From the NCBI RefSeq assembly GCF_002946835.1, contig NZ_CP026652.1:4278001-4342000 (forward strand): a DNA stretch of 64,000 nucleotides, read 5' to 3'. This DNA comes from Streptomyces dengpaensis. Lineage in GTDB: Bacteria > Actinomycetota > Actinomycetes > Streptomycetales > Streptomycetaceae. Shown piece by piece: positions 7,897 to 17,050 of this stretch. Below the pieces are notes generated by a model. It was given only the letters and a program-made list of their open reading frames with translations, searched no databases and had not been told where the DNA came from. Made by a program: the position numbers and the translations under genes. Position 1 is the stretch's first letter; each line of letters opens with the position of its first letter.

Positions 7897-9536
7897 GGTG
7901 TGGTGCTCCTCGGCAGGGGGACGGGCCGGTCCTCGGCGGGACGGCGGGCCGTGTGCAGCAGCGGTGCCCACACGGCAGTGCCCGTGAAGTCGCCGGTGCC
8001 GGCGGGGACGGTGTCCATCACGACGCGGTCGGGGCGCAGCAGGACGGTGTCGGCCCGGCCCCTTGCCAGCCAGGCGGACAGGTTGCCGTCGTCGCCCAGG
8101 TCGTCGACGCGGATCGTGCGTGCGCCGAGTGCCGTGGCCACGGCCGTCACCTGCGCAGTGGGCGGCACAGCGGTCAGTACGGCGAAGGAGTCCCCGAGGA
8201 CGTCATCGAGGCGCACTCTCCTGCCGTCGTGCAGCACCCGGGGCTGCGGGCAGAAGGTGCCGGCCAGCACGCGGCCGGTCAGCCGGGAGCGGCGCCGTAC
8301 CAGCGGGCCGGCGGCCAGGGCGGGGCTGAGGTCGCGGCTCACCGCCGCGGTCACGCCGGGGAGACGGCAGGCCGCGCCCACGACGGCTCGGCGGATCGCC
8401 GCAGCGCGGTCCTGGCCGCCGGTCATGGCCCAGCCGACGGCGACCGCAATGCGGATCACGTGGCGGACGTGCGGCTTGCGCTCACGCTCGTAGGTGTCCA
8501 GCAGCCGCTCGTCCGCGCCCTGTTGGAGCACGCGGGCGAGTTTCCAGGTGAGGTTGCGGGCGTCCCGCAGGCCCGCACACAGACCCTGCCCGACGAAAGG
8601 CGGGGTGAGGTGGGCGGCGTCGCCCAGCAGGAAGACGCGTCCCCGTCGCCACCGGTCGGCGAGGCGGGCCCGGAAGGTGTACTGCGCCTGCCGTATCACC
8701 TCGAAGTCGCCGCCCGGCGAGGCATCGGGCGGCAGGTCCACCCAGGGGGCGACCAGCTCACGCAGGCGCTCCCATCCGTCCGGGCCGTCCAGGCGCTCGT
8801 CGTCGGGCAGCCGGAACTCCCAGCGGTAGCGATCCTCGCCGACGCGCATGAAGGTGGCCGGCCGGGTGGGGCAGCAGATCTGCTCGGCGCCTTCCCAGGT
8901 GCGCACCGGGCGGCTGGTGCGCACGTCGATGACTCTCCAGCTCTCCTCGAAGTGCAGGTCCTCCCACACGGCGCCGATGGAGTCACGCGTGAGGCTGCCC
9001 GCGCCGTCGCAGCCGAGGACGGCATCGGCCCACACGTGCTCCGCCTCGTCGCTGCCGTCGCGGCGGAAAGTAACCCGGACCGGACCCGGCGGACCGTCCG
9101 GTCCGGTGTCCCGTGTGACGGACTGGGTGACGGACACGACCTCCACTCCGCCCCGCAGTTCGCACTCCGGGCGGCGCGCCAGGGCGTCGCGCAGCAGGCG
9201 TTCCAGCTTGGGCTGGTCGAACATGCTGGTCTGCGGGAAGCCGTGGTGTCCGTGCGAGGAGCGCGGGAACTCGGCGATCACGCGGTGCCGGGCGTCGAGC
9301 AGCCGTAGCCCGCGCGCCGGGCGTGCGAGGGCGGCGAACTCCTCGTGGACGCCGGCACTCTGCAGGATCCGGCGGACCTCGTCGTCCACGACGACGGCGC
9401 GCGGCAGCTGGTAGATGCCCCGGTGGCGTTCCAGCACGAGGCTGCGCACGCCGCGCTGGGCGAGCAGGAGGGCGGCCGTGACCCCCACGGGCCCCGCGCC
9501 AATGATCACCACCGGTATCCGGGATCCGGCGCTCAT
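7893..9536 (-). CDS. FAD-dependent aromatic hydroxylase (MhpA-like, class A flavoprotein monooxygenase)
   Basis: The 547-residue protein starts with the dinucleotide-binding IIGAGPVGVTAALLLAQRG, followed by LERHRGIYQLPRAV and MFDQPKLERLLRDAL. CDGAGS comes later, as does the second FAD motif GDAAHLTPPFVGQGLCAG around residues 285-305. The C-terminal thioredoxin-like region (VRLDDVLGDSFAVLT ... DRVVMD) is that of the phenol / 3-(3-hydroxyphenyl)propionate hydroxylase group. Such enzymes ortho-hydroxylate a phenol with NAD(P)H and O2, preparing it for ring cleavage. Four-base overlaps with both neighbours place it in one translationally coupled operon. The exact phenolic substrate cannot be read from the sequence. 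Confidence 0.9.
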   Translation of the reverse strand: MSAGSRIPVVIIGAGPVGVTAALLLAQRGVRSLVLERHRGIYQLPRAVVVDDEVRRILQSAGVHEEFAALARPARGLRLLDARHRVIAEFPRSSHGHHGFPQTSMFDQPKLERLLRDALARRPECELRGGVEVVSVTQSVTRDTGPDGPPGPVRVTFRRDGSDEAEHVWADAVLGCDGAGSLTRDSIGAVWEDLHFEESWRVIDVRTSRPVRTWEGAEQICCPTRPATFMRVGEDRYRWEFRLPDDERLDGPDGWERLRELVAPWVDLPPDASPGGDFEVIRQAQYTFRARLADRWRRGRVFLLGDAAHLTPPFVGQGLCAGLRDARNLTWKLARVLQQGADERLLDTYERERKPHVRHVIRIAVAVGWAMTGGQDRAAAIRRAVVGAACRLPGVTAAVSRDLSPALAAGPLVRRRSRLTGRVLAGTFCPQPRVLHDGRRVRLDDVLGDSFAVLTAVPPTAQVTAVATALGARTIRVDDLGDDGNLSAWLARGRADTVLLRPDRVVMDTVPAGTGDFTGTAVWAPLLHTARRPAEDRPVPLPRSTTP

Positions 9537-10507
9537 GTCGCGTCCGCCACAGGAGTCCGCTGCTCACCGAGGTCGATCCGCCCGTCCGGGGTGGCGATCG
9601 TGGCGGTGATGAGGTCGCCCTCGCTCAGGTAACGGGGGTTCTTGGCCTGGCTCTTGAAGAACGCCTTCCACTTCAGCGCCGGCGGCAGCAGCGCGCCGAT
9701 CTTCTCGAGCGGCTTGGGCGGGGCCTTCAGGGCGGTGCCGCCGGGGGTGCCGGTGAGCAGCAGGTCGCCCGGGTCGAGGGTCTGGAAGCGGGCGAGCAGC
9801 GTCAGCGCCTGCGCCGGGCGGACGATCATGTCGGCCAGGGTGCGGTCCTGGCGCGGCTCGCCGTTGACCGACAGCCGCAGCCGCAGGTTGAGCAGATGGG
9901 CGAAGTCCTCGGGCTCCAGCAGGGTCAGGTACGGCCCGGTGGGCGTGAAGGTCGGGTAGGACTTGCTCTCGTAGAACTGGGTCTTGGTCAGCTGGACGTC
10001 GCGGGCGCTGACGTCGTTGGTCAGGACGAGGCCGGCGACGTAGCGCGGCAGGTCCCGCTCCTCGACGACGGTGCCCACGGGCAGGGTCGCACCCATGACG
10101 AGGCCGAGTTCCACCTCGTAGTCGAGGAAGTTCACATGCGCGGGCCGGACGATCGTGTCGTGCGGGCCGCTGACCGAGCCGGACGCCTTGCGGAAGAAGG
10201 TGGGCGGGATGTCGCCGGTGAAGCCCGAATCCTTGGCGTGGCTGCGGTAGTTGACCATCTGGGCGACCACCCGGCACGGGGTGGTGACCGGAGGCAGCGC
10301 CACCAGGTCGGCGACGGGCGTGCCGCTCTCGTCGGAGGCGGCGGCCTCGCGGACCGCGGTGGGGGCGCCCCCGCGCGAGCGAAGCCGAGCGTGGGGGAGG
10401 TCGGCGAGCAGCTCGGCGGTGGTGACCGCCTTGGTCTCGATGCGGACGGCGCGCTCGTCCCGGACGACCCACCAGCCGTCGGCGGTGCGCAGAACGTTGG
10501 TGCTCAT
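9533..10507 (-). CDS. Fumarylacetoacetate hydrolase family protein
   Basis: A 324-residue FAH-family enzyme. The core is PTFFRKASGSVSGPHDTIV, then NFLDYEVELGLVMG with the acidic metal ligands, VLTNDVSARDVQ, and GDLLLTGTPGG. SEGDLITATI closes the fold. FAH-family enzymes hydrolyse or decarboxylate 2,4-dioxo acids left after aromatic ring cleavage, using Mg or Mn. The start ATG at 10507 overlaps the stop of the dioxygenase gene (ATGA), and its own stop overlaps the hydroxylase start. In this operon it probably acts directly after the dioxygenase, splitting the ring-fission product. A long upstream in-frame extension exists but lies inside the dioxygenase gene and was rejected. Confidence 0.9.
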   Translation of the reverse strand: MSTNVLRTADGWWVVRDERAVRIETKAVTTAELLADLPHARLRSRGGAPTAVREAAASDESGTPVADLVALPPVTTPCRVVAQMVNYRSHAKDSGFTGDIPPTFFRKASGSVSGPHDTIVRPAHVNFLDYEVELGLVMGATLPVGTVVEERDLPRYVAGLVLTNDVSARDVQLTKTQFYESKSYPTFTPTGPYLTLLEPEDFAHLLNLRLRLSVNGEPRQDRTLADMIVRPAQALTLLARFQTLDPGDLLLTGTPGGTALKAPPKPLEKIGALLPPALKWKAFFKSQAKNPRYLSEGDLITATIATPDGRIDLGEQRTPVADAT

Positions 10508-11649
10508 GAGCTCATCGCTTTCATCAGGCCCAGCAGACGTGCCGGGTCGAGTTCGTTGTCGCCGCGCAGGGCCGTCATGACCTCGCGGAGCTTGGCGGGG
10601 GACGGGTTCGTGCCCAGGAAGTCGCGGGTGACCGGCGGGCCCCACTGGGCCAGGCCGCTCGCCGACATCGGCGCCCAGCCGGGCTCGATGTCGCGGGAGA
10701 ACAGGTCGCCGTCGGCGAAGTGCTCCAGCATGAAGCGGTCCGGGTCGCGCCAGTAGTCGAAGAGCTGGCTGCCCTGGATATGCCGGCCGACGCCCCAGCT
10801 GCGCCGGTATCCGCGCTCGGCCAGGTACTCACCGCCGGCGGCGATCGAGTCGAGGTCGGTGACCTGGTAGGCGGAGTGGACGTAGCCGGTGCCGGGCCCC
10901 AGGTGCATGGCCAGCGTGTGGTGGTCCACCGCCAGGCTGCCCTGGTCGCAGCGGATGAACGCCATGGTCGGCCCGCGGTCGCGCTGCCCGTCCAGGAACA
11001 GGAAGTCGCTGACGATCATCCCGAGCGTTTCCAGGTACCAGTCCAGGGCGCGGGCGAACACCCGTGTCTCCAGCACCACGTGGCCCAGCCGCTGGATACG
11101 GGACGGCTCGCGAGGCGGGCGCTGTGTGGCGTTCGTACGACGGTGATCCGTGCCGAAGTTGAGGAGCAGGGGCTGCTGCTCGGGCAGAGCGGGCAGCTGT
11201 TCGGCGCAGTGCACGACCCGGACCGGGAAGCCGGAGGGATCGAGCAGGTCGACGGCCTTTCCGCCGCCGGGGACGCTCGCGTCCCGCACCGCGGTCCCGG
11301 TGGCGCCGGCCAGCCGGTCGAGATCGGCCTGCTCGGCCGCGCGGAACGCCGGCCCGATGAAGCGGGACGCACGCCCACGCCGGATGACCATGCAGGGCGA
11401 GCCCGCGAACGTGCCGCGCAGCCACAGTTCCCGCTCGGTGCTGCCGGCGGTTGCGAACCCGAAGTCGCGGGCGAAGGCCTCGGCCCGGTCCAGGTCGGGC
11501 TTCTCGAACTCCAGCCAGGCCAGGTCCGCCACCTTGATCACGGGATTCCGGGCGCGCCCGGGGTGCTCGCCGCGCAGGGCGCCCTGCTCGCTGTGGAGGT
11601 CTTGGTGGGGCGTCTGGGGAGCGGCCCTGTTAACGGGGGTTTCGGACAT
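10504..11649 (-). CDS. Extradiol-type dioxygenase (vicinal oxygen chelate superfamily)
   Basis: A 381-residue two-domain glyoxalase/bleomycin-fold protein. The C-terminal half holds the candidate metal ligands: His190 in LGHVVLETR, His258 in GYVHSAYQV and Glu309 in FMLEHF, the 2-His-1-Glu set of Fe(II) extradiol dioxygenases. The N-terminal half is a non-metal repeat. The start at 11649 has GGAGGG at good distance. This is the first gene of the overlapping operon and cleaves a catechol or trihydroxybenzene formed by the FAD hydroxylase. Its promoter region is shared with the divergent TetR gene at 11787. The ring substrate is unknown. Confidence 0.87.
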   Translation of the reverse strand: MSETPVNRAAPQTPHQDLHSEQGALRGEHPGRARNPVIKVADLAWLEFEKPDLDRAEAFARDFGFATAGSTERELWLRGTFAGSPCMVIRRGRASRFIGPAFRAAEQADLDRLAGATGTAVRDASVPGGGKAVDLLDPSGFPVRVVHCAEQLPALPEQQPLLLNFGTDHRRTNATQRPPREPSRIQRLGHVVLETRVFARALDWYLETLGMIVSDFLFLDGQRDRGPTMAFIRCDQGSLAVDHHTLAMHLGPGTGYVHSAYQVTDLDSIAAGGEYLAERGYRRSWGVGRHIQGSQLFDYWRDPDRFMLEHFADGDLFSRDIEPGWAPMSASGLAQWGPPVTRDFLGTNPSPAKLREVMTALRGDNELDPARLLGLMKAMSS

Positions 11650-11676
11650 GGTGCCCTCCAAGCAACACTGCCGTAA

Positions 11677-11746
11677 TGAGGGAATCATCAACTTTGCTGT
11701 AACTCATCGTCAATAGGGCGAGCCCAAATAATTGACGAATCCATCA
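11677..11746. promoter_or_regulatory. Candidate TetR operators between dioxygenase and regulator
   Basis: TGACGAATCCATCA (11733-11746) matches, with two changes, the perfect palindrome TGATGAATTCATCA in front of the paralogous TetR gene at 22819-23448. A poorer copy, TGAGGGAATCATCA, is at 11677-11690. Both sit in the 137-bp gap between the operon start and the divergent regulator. Confidence 0.55.
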
Positions 11747-11786
11747 GTCATGTTGGACTCATCGCGACGGTTGTTACACTCGCCGT

Positions 11787-12422
11787 ATGCCGACGTCAGC
11801 CCCGCCCAAGAACCGCTTCGAGCGGCGTCGTGCCGAGACTCGTCAGGCGCTCGTCCGTGCGGCCCGGCAGATCCTCGCGGAGACGGGGGACACCAGCGCC
11901 AGCATCCAGGCGATCGCCGAGCGTGCGGACGTTGGGTTCGGCTCCTTCTACAACCACTTCGCGTCGAAGACGGAGCTGTTCGACGCCGCGGTGACGGACG
12001 CCCTGGAGGAGTTCGGGCAGGTCATCGACGAGCGCGTCCAGGGGATCGAGGATCCGGCCGAGCTCGTCGCGGCGGGCTTCCGGCTCACGGCCCGGATGGC
12101 CGACTCCCACCCGGAACTCATGCGGATCCTGCGTGACCGCGGTCTGGCCCAGATTCACTCCGAACGCGGACTCGCCCCGCGAGCCCTGCGTGACCTGGAG
12201 ATCGGCATCGCCTCGGGCCGCTTCACCTGCACCAACGCGACCACCGCCCTGTCCGCCGTGGGCGGGACTCTGCTGTCCCTCGTGGCGCTGAGGCTGGCCC
12301 GCCCCGACCTCGACGGCGACGAGGCCGCCTCGGACCTGGCCGAGATGGTCCTGCGCATGCTCGGCGTCCCCCCGGACGACGCCCACGAGGTCACCCGGCG
12401 TCCCCTGCCCGACCTCATCTGA
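11787..12422 (+). CDS. TetR-family repressor of the aromatic operon
   Basis: A 211-residue TetR protein. The N-terminal helix-turn-helix (LVRAARQILAETGDTSASIQ, then AIAERADVGFGSFYNHFASK) occupies residues 22-65, and an alpha-helical ligand domain follows. It is divergent from the aromatic-catabolism operon and most likely represses it and itself, releasing on binding a pathway intermediate. It is a close paralogue of the protein at 22819-23448: both begin with RFERRR-ETRQALVRAARQ and end with RRPLP plus a few residues. No good ribosome site precedes the ATG at 11787, so the message may be leaderless or weakly initiated. The gene ends at a strong terminator. Confidence 0.9.
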   Translation: MPTSAPPKNRFERRRAETRQALVRAARQILAETGDTSASIQAIAERADVGFGSFYNHFASKTELFDAAVTDALEEFGQVIDERVQGIEDPAELVAAGFRLTARMADSHPELMRILRDRGLAQIHSERGLAPRALRDLEIGIASGRFTCTNATTALSAVGGTLLSLVALRLARPDLDGDEAASDLAEMVLRMLGVPPDDAHEVTRRPLPDLI

Positions 12423-12436
12423 CCCCGGAGTTAGCC

Positions 12437-12472
12437 GTGGGCGCCGGTGCTCCCTCAAGCACCGGCGCCCAC
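12437..12472. terminator. Bidirectional terminator, perfect 15-bp stem
   Basis: GTGGGCGCCGGTGCT pairs perfectly with its complement across a six-base loop. It lies between the convergent TetR (ends 12422) and alcohol dehydrogenase (ends 12517) genes. There is no T-run, as is common in Streptomyces. Confidence 0.8.
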
Positions 12473-12516
12473 TCACCCCTGCCCGAGGTGGCTTTGGTCG
12501 TCCTTCTGCAGAGAGG

Positions 12517-13563
12517 TCAGGGGACGAGGATCAGACGGATCGGGTCGCCGATCTTGTTCTCCAGCCGGTGGACCGCGTCGGCGGCGTCGGCGAGCGGGAT
12601 GTGGCCGGTGATGGAGGGGGCCAGGTCGAGGCGGCCGTTGGAGGCCAGCTGCACCAGCTCGGTGACGCTCTCGGGGGTGGCGCCGTAGTGACCGCGCACC
12701 TGCTTCATCATGTAGTTGAAGGTCAGGCCCTCGGTGATGGTGAGCGGCCTGGGCGTGATGCCGACCAGGATCAGGGAACCCTCGCGGCCGAGTACGGAGG
12801 CGGCCTGCTCGCGGACGGCGGGCACGCCGGCGCAGTCGAAGGCGAAGTGCAGGCCCTGCCCGGCGGTGGCCGCGCGGATCTGCTCGGCGAAGTCGGGGGC
12901 GGCCGGGTTCAGGGCCAGGTCCGCACCGAATTCCAGGGCGCGCTCGCGGGCGCCGGGCAGCGGGTCGATGGCGATGATCGGCGCGGCGCCGACCAGGCGG
13001 GCGACGCGCACGTTGTGCGCGCCGACTCCGCCGACGCCCCAGATGCCGACGGACTGGGCGGGACGGACGCCCGCGGTGGCGACGACGGCGGCGTAGGGGG
13101 TGGAGACCGCGTCGGGGATGATCGCGGCCTGGTCGAACGGGAGGCTGTCCGGGATGGGGACGATGGTCTCCTCGGGGGTGACCATGTACTGGGCCCAGCC
13201 GCCGTCGTAGTCGATGCCGGCGGTACGCATCTGGCTGCAGGGGCGGTGGCGTGCGCAGCCGTCGCACTGGCCGCAGGCCTTGCCGGCCTCCAGGGTGACG
13301 CGGGTGCCGACGGTCAGGTCTCGCTTGAGGCCGGGGCCGAGCGAGTGGATCACACCGGAGACCTCGTGGCCGACGGTGACCACGTCGGAGTCCAGGAAGA
13401 GCGGGGGGAGGGAGCCGTCGAGCAGGTGGACGTCCGACAGGCAGACGCCGGCGGCCTTGACCTCGATGAGGACCTCGCCCGGGCCCGGCACGGGGACGGG
13501 GGCCTCCTCCACGACGAACTTCTTGCTGTCCACGTGGAAGCGTCCGGCGAGCATGGTGTCCAT
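12517..13563 (-). CDS. Zinc-dependent medium-chain alcohol dehydrogenase
   Basis: A 348-residue MDR dehydrogenase. Catalytic zinc ligands are the Cys in AAGVCLSDVHLL and the His-Glu in VGHEVSG. The structural zinc loop has four Cys in GKACGQCDGCARHRPC. The NAD(P) Rossmann motif is GIWGVGGVGAHNV, followed by IIAIDPLPGARERA, where Asp at the strand end favours NAD+. It lies 133 bases downstream of the P450-reductase fusion on the same strand, so it is probably co-transcribed and would oxidise the alcohol made by the P450. The ATG at 13563 is used; a second ATG three codons in is possible because the ribosome site is weak. Confidence 0.88.
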   Translation of the reverse strand: MDTMLAGRFHVDSKKFVVEEAPVPVPGPGEVLIEVKAAGVCLSDVHLLDGSLPPLFLDSDVVTVGHEVSGVIHSLGPGLKRDLTVGTRVTLEAGKACGQCDGCARHRPCSQMRTAGIDYDGGWAQYMVTPEETIVPIPDSLPFDQAAIIPDAVSTPYAAVVATAGVRPAQSVGIWGVGGVGAHNVRVARLVGAAPIIAIDPLPGARERALEFGADLALNPAAPDFAEQIRAATAGQGLHFAFDCAGVPAVREQAASVLGREGSLILVGITPRPLTITEGLTFNYMMKQVRGHYGATPESVTELVQLASNGRLDLAPSITGHIPLADAADAVHRLENKIGDPIRLILVP

Positions 13564-13696
13564 GGTGATCAGCTTTCTGTGAGCGGCACTCCGCGGCGGT
13601 TCTGGCCGATGGCTGCCGTGTGGTGTCTTGGTGGCTTGTGGTGGCCGGGAGGGTGCGGGGTGTCAGGACCGCCGCACGCCTCCCGGCGTCTGGGGG

Positions 13697-16600
13697 TCAG
13701 GCGAAGACGTCCTGCTGGTAGCGCTCGTCGGCCTCGAGCTGGGCGAGCCACTGCTGGGCGGCCTCGTCGTCGCTGCCGGTGTGCTTGCGGTAGATGGCGG
13801 CGAGGGCCTCGCGGACGGCGGGTGCCATGCGGCGGCCGTCACCGCAGACGTAGATGTACGCGCCGTCTTCGATGGCCTGCCACACCGTGTCGGCGGCGTT
13901 GGCGATGGCGTTCTGCACGAACCGGGCCGGGTGGCCGGTCACCGCCGAGTAGGCGGTGTGGACCTGGGCGATCCCGGACTTCTCCCAGGTCTGCATCTCC
14001 TGGCGGTAGAAGTAGTCGTGCTCCGGGTGGCGGCAGCCGACGAAGACCTGCGACAGGCCCACCTGCGTGCCGTTCTCCTGCTGCGAGGCGCGCTCCTCCA
14101 GGAAGCCGCGCAGCGGCGCGATGCCGGTGCCGGGGCCGATGAGGATCAGCGGCGTGGCGGGGTCGGCCGGCGGGGCGAACGTCGGGGAGGGCACGCGCAC
14201 GTAGCCGTAGAAGACGTCACCGGGCTCAAGGCCTGCGATGTAGGAGGAGCAGGTGCCGCGGTACTGGCCGTCACCGGACAGGGCCGGGCCCTCCAGCAGG
14301 CCGACGGTCAGGCGCACGTGGCGCGGGTTGGCCAGCGGGGCCGAGGAGATGGAGTAGAAGCGGGGACGGATCGGCCCCGTCATCTCCAGGAAGACCGCCA
14401 GCGGCAGCTCGACCGCGGAGAAACGCTCCAGCAGACCCAGCACCGAGACACGCTTGTTCAGGATCTCCTCCTGGTAGCGCTTCTCGGCTTCCTCGGTGTC
14501 GGCTGTGTAGGCCTGCAGCTGCGGCCGGGTCCACGGGCACTGGGTGTGCTCGGCCAGGATGCGCACCTGGGCGCGGGTGGCCACGTCCTGCAGCTCCAGG
14601 AACTCGGTGAGCAGCAGGCCTGCGGTGACCGCAGTGCCTACCGGCAGGTGGGTGCGGCCGCCGGCCGGCTGGTCCAGGCGCAGCACCTGGTCACGCTCCA
14701 CCCCGAGCCGCGTCAGCGCGCGGTCGACCAGGGCCGGCTCGTTCTTGGCGAAGACGGCCAGGTGGTTACCGGTGTCGTAGGTGACACCCTCGGGCAGCTC
14801 GATGGTGATGGACTTCGCCGACGGGCGCGGCGGCTCGATCTGGAAGTCCCACAGGCCGGTCGCGTCGGCCACGAGTTCCTCGTTGGCCACCACGGTCAGC
14901 GGGTAGGCCTGCTCGGAGACGATCGCGGGGCGCACGTCCGCCTCGGTGAGCAGCTGGACCTGGTAGCGCGGGCCGCTTGCCTCGGAGGTGTCGGCGGCGT
15001 ACTCCTCGGCCAGGGTGGCCCACAGCGTGTCCATCCAGCGGGAGGCCATGCCGTCGAAGTCACCGGCGGCATCCGCGATGCCGCGCTCGATGACCGGGGT
15101 GGCGCCGGCGGCCAGCAGGGCTTCGTTGATCCGCGTGGGGAAGGCCTGGTAGGTGGCCACCCACTGGGTGTTGCCGGCACCCAGCAGCGCGAGCCGCACG
15201 TTCGACAGCGAGCCCTCGGGCAGCCCGGCGGCGATCAGCTCGTCGAAACGCTGGGCGTTGTCCGGGGCCTTGCCGTTGTAGCTGGCGGCCACGACGACGA
15301 GCAGGCCCTCGGTGAGCAGGTTGTCGCCCAGCTCGTCCAGGCTGGTCAGGGTGGTCCCGAAGCCGGAGCGCTCGCTGCGGTCGGCGATGGTGCGCGCCAG
15401 GTCCTCACAGCTGCCCAGGCTGGAGCCGTAGGCGACGGTCAGGTTCACCCCGACACCGCTGACCGCGGCCTGCACCCGCGTGTCGTCCGTCTGCAGGTCC
15501 GCGACGCCGAACACGGTCCGCTCGTGCTCCTGACGGGTCCGCACCTTCAGCTCGAAGCCGCCGGGCTTGCGCGTCAGCGCCTCCTTGACGTCCATCTTGT
15601 AGTCGCTGGTGTCGGAGAACTTGAACTTCTGCAGCACCAGCGCGAGGGCCAGACGGGCCTCGGTGAGCGCGAACTGCCGGCCGATGCAGGCACGCACGCC
15701 GTTGCCGAACGGCTTGTAGGCGTGCGGGTGGTGCTGGGCCCGGTTCTCCGGCAGCCACCGGTTGATGTCGAACTCCTCCGGCCGCTCCCACGCCTTGGCG
15801 TGGGTGTGCAGCGGCCCCATCAGCAGGTTCGTCTTCGTCCCCTGCTTCAGCTCGTAGCGGCCGCCGATGACGGTGTCCTCCAACGGCGCCTTCATGATCT
15901 GCGGAATGGGAGCCCACAGGCGCAGGGTCTCCTCGAGGATGCGCGGGATGACATCCATCTGCATGATCGTGTCGTAGTCCGGCACGGTGTCGCCGGGCAG
16001 CAGCCGGTCCACCTCGGCGTAGGCCTGGGCCAGGACGTGCGGGTTGCGCATCAGCGAGTACGTGGCGAACGACAGCAGACCACTGGTGGTCTCGTGACCG
16101 GCGATCAGGAACGTCACCACCTGGTCACGGACGTTGTCGTCGTCCAGCCCCTTGCCGGTCTCCGGGTCGGTGGCCTCCAGCATCAGCCCCAGCAGGTCGT
16201 CCTCACCACTGCCCTTCCCCTCACGGCGCTCCTTGATCACACTCTCGACCAGGTCCCGCATCAGCCGGATGTTCTCGCGGTACTTCTTGTCATCGGCCTT
16301 GCGGAGCGCGGTCAGGCTCGGCAGTTCCTGCGAGCGCCGCATCGACTCCACCAGCGCCTCCAGCAGTGCCTGGAGGAAGGAGTGCAGCTTTTCCTTCTCG
16401 AAGGAGTCGAACCGGTAGCCGAATCCCGACAGCGCGATCGTGTCCAGGGTCAGCCGGGTGTAGTCGTCGGTGATGTTGACCGACTGACCCTCCTTACGCT
16501 CCCACTTGCCCACCAGGTTCTGGGCGATCTCCAGCATCTGCCCGAAGTAGCCCTTCATGGCCCGCTGGCTGAAGGCCGGCATGAGGATCCGGTGCGCCAT

Positions 16601-16915
16601 GCCCCATTCCTCTTCGTGCTGGTGGGCCGTGAACAGGCCGGCGCCGGTGTAGTCCCGGACATGGCTCAGCGGCGCGAAGATCGGCTTCCCGAAGCGGGTC
16701 TCGTCGCAGACCTCGGTGACCAGGTCCGGGTCGTAGACGAAGACGTTCTCCTGGCCTCCGACGTCCATGCTGAAGATGCCCTCGGGGAACTGCTTGGACA
16801 GCTCGCCGAAGTACGCGACCGGGTTGGTGTCGGGAATCTGCGGCGTGTAGCCGAGGATCGGAATGCCGTGCGGGGACCGTGCGGGGCGGAGGCCGGTCTC
16901 GGGCTGCGTGGTCAT
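13697..16915 (-). CDS. Self-sufficient cytochrome P450-reductase fusion, CYP102 (P450 BM3) type
   Basis: A 1072-residue natural fusion with the full BM3 layout. The heme domain (1-465) has the I-helix AGHETTSG at 272-279, EETLR at 328-332 and the heme loop PFGNGVRACIGR with ligand Cys410. An FMN flavodoxin-like domain follows (VAYGSSLGSCEDLARTI from about 493; VVAASYNGKAPDNA). The FAD/NADPH reductase has RFYSISSAPL, GTCSSYIA, LIGPGTGIAPLRGFLEER and a C-terminal Trp-free tail. Family members hydroxylate long-chain fatty acids below the terminus, taking electrons directly from NADPH. The start at 16915 is 86 bases left of operator copy B, and a TetR gene diverges on the other side; known CYP102 genes are also TetR-controlled (BM3R1). 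ADH follows downstream. Confidence 0.95.
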   Translation of the reverse strand: MTTQPETGLRPARSPHGIPILGYTPQIPDTNPVAYFGELSKQFPEGIFSMDVGGQENVFVYDPDLVTEVCDETRFGKPIFAPLSHVRDYTGAGLFTAHQHEEEWGMAHRILMPAFSQRAMKGYFGQMLEIAQNLVGKWERKEGQSVNITDDYTRLTLDTIALSGFGYRFDSFEKEKLHSFLQALLEALVESMRRSQELPSLTALRKADDKKYRENIRLMRDLVESVIKERREGKGSGEDDLLGLMLEATDPETGKGLDDDNVRDQVVTFLIAGHETTSGLLSFATYSLMRNPHVLAQAYAEVDRLLPGDTVPDYDTIMQMDVIPRILEETLRLWAPIPQIMKAPLEDTVIGGRYELKQGTKTNLLMGPLHTHAKAWERPEEFDINRWLPENRAQHHPHAYKPFGNGVRACIGRQFALTEARLALALVLQKFKFSDTSDYKMDVKEALTRKPGGFELKVRTRQEHERTVFGVADLQTDDTRVQAAVSGVGVNLTVAYGSSLGSCEDLARTIADRSERSGFGTTLTSLDELGDNLLTEGLLVVVAASYNGKAPDNAQRFDELIAAGLPEGSLSNVRLALLGAGNTQWVATYQAFPTRINEALLAAGATPVIERGIADAAGDFDGMASRWMDTLWATLAEEYAADTSEASGPRYQVQLLTEADVRPAIVSEQAYPLTVVANEELVADATGLWDFQIEPPRPSAKSITIELPEGVTYDTGNHLAVFAKNEPALVDRALTRLGVERDQVLRLDQPAGGRTHLPVGTAVTAGLLLTEFLELQDVATRAQVRILAEHTQCPWTRPQLQAYTADTEEAEKRYQEEILNKRVSVLGLLERFSAVELPLAVFLEMTGPIRPRFYSISSAPLANPRHVRLTVGLLEGPALSGDGQYRGTCSSYIAGLEPGDVFYGYVRVPSPTFAPPADPATPLILIGPGTGIAPLRGFLEERASQQENGTQVGLSQVFVGCRHPEHDYFYRQEMQTWEKSGIAQVHTAYSAVTGHPARFVQNAIANAADTVWQAIEDGAYIYVCGDGRRMAPAVREALAAIYRKHTGSDDEAAQQWLAQLEADERYQQDVFA

Positions 16916-17000
16916 GGGCTTGCTCCTTTGTGCGGAGAGGGGAGGGGCAAGGGCGCCGGGCGATGCGCGGGAAGGCCGCCGATGCAGCAGCACCCCGACT

Positions 17001-17050
17001 TTCCATACGCCGTACGGAACTGCTCAAGTGGTACCATACGACGTATGGAA
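17001..17050. promoter_or_regulatory. Paired palindromic operator, copy B, with leaderless tetR promoter
   Basis: TTCCATACGCCGTACGGAA (17001-17019) and TACCATACGACGTATGGAA (17032-17050) lie between the divergent P450 fusion and TetR genes. The second palindrome contains a -10-like TACCAT (17032-17037), seven bases, then the regulator ATG at 17045, with no ribosome site. That is the geometry of a leaderless message, and repressor bound here would cover both -10 and start codon. The first palindrome is placed to block the P450 promoter. Confidence 0.8.

Noticed and set aside
13628..17044. Very long plus-strand open frame opposite the P450 fusion, continuous with the TetR
   Set aside because: It is the complement of the CYP102-like gene. 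The TetR begins at the ATG in the operator at 17045.
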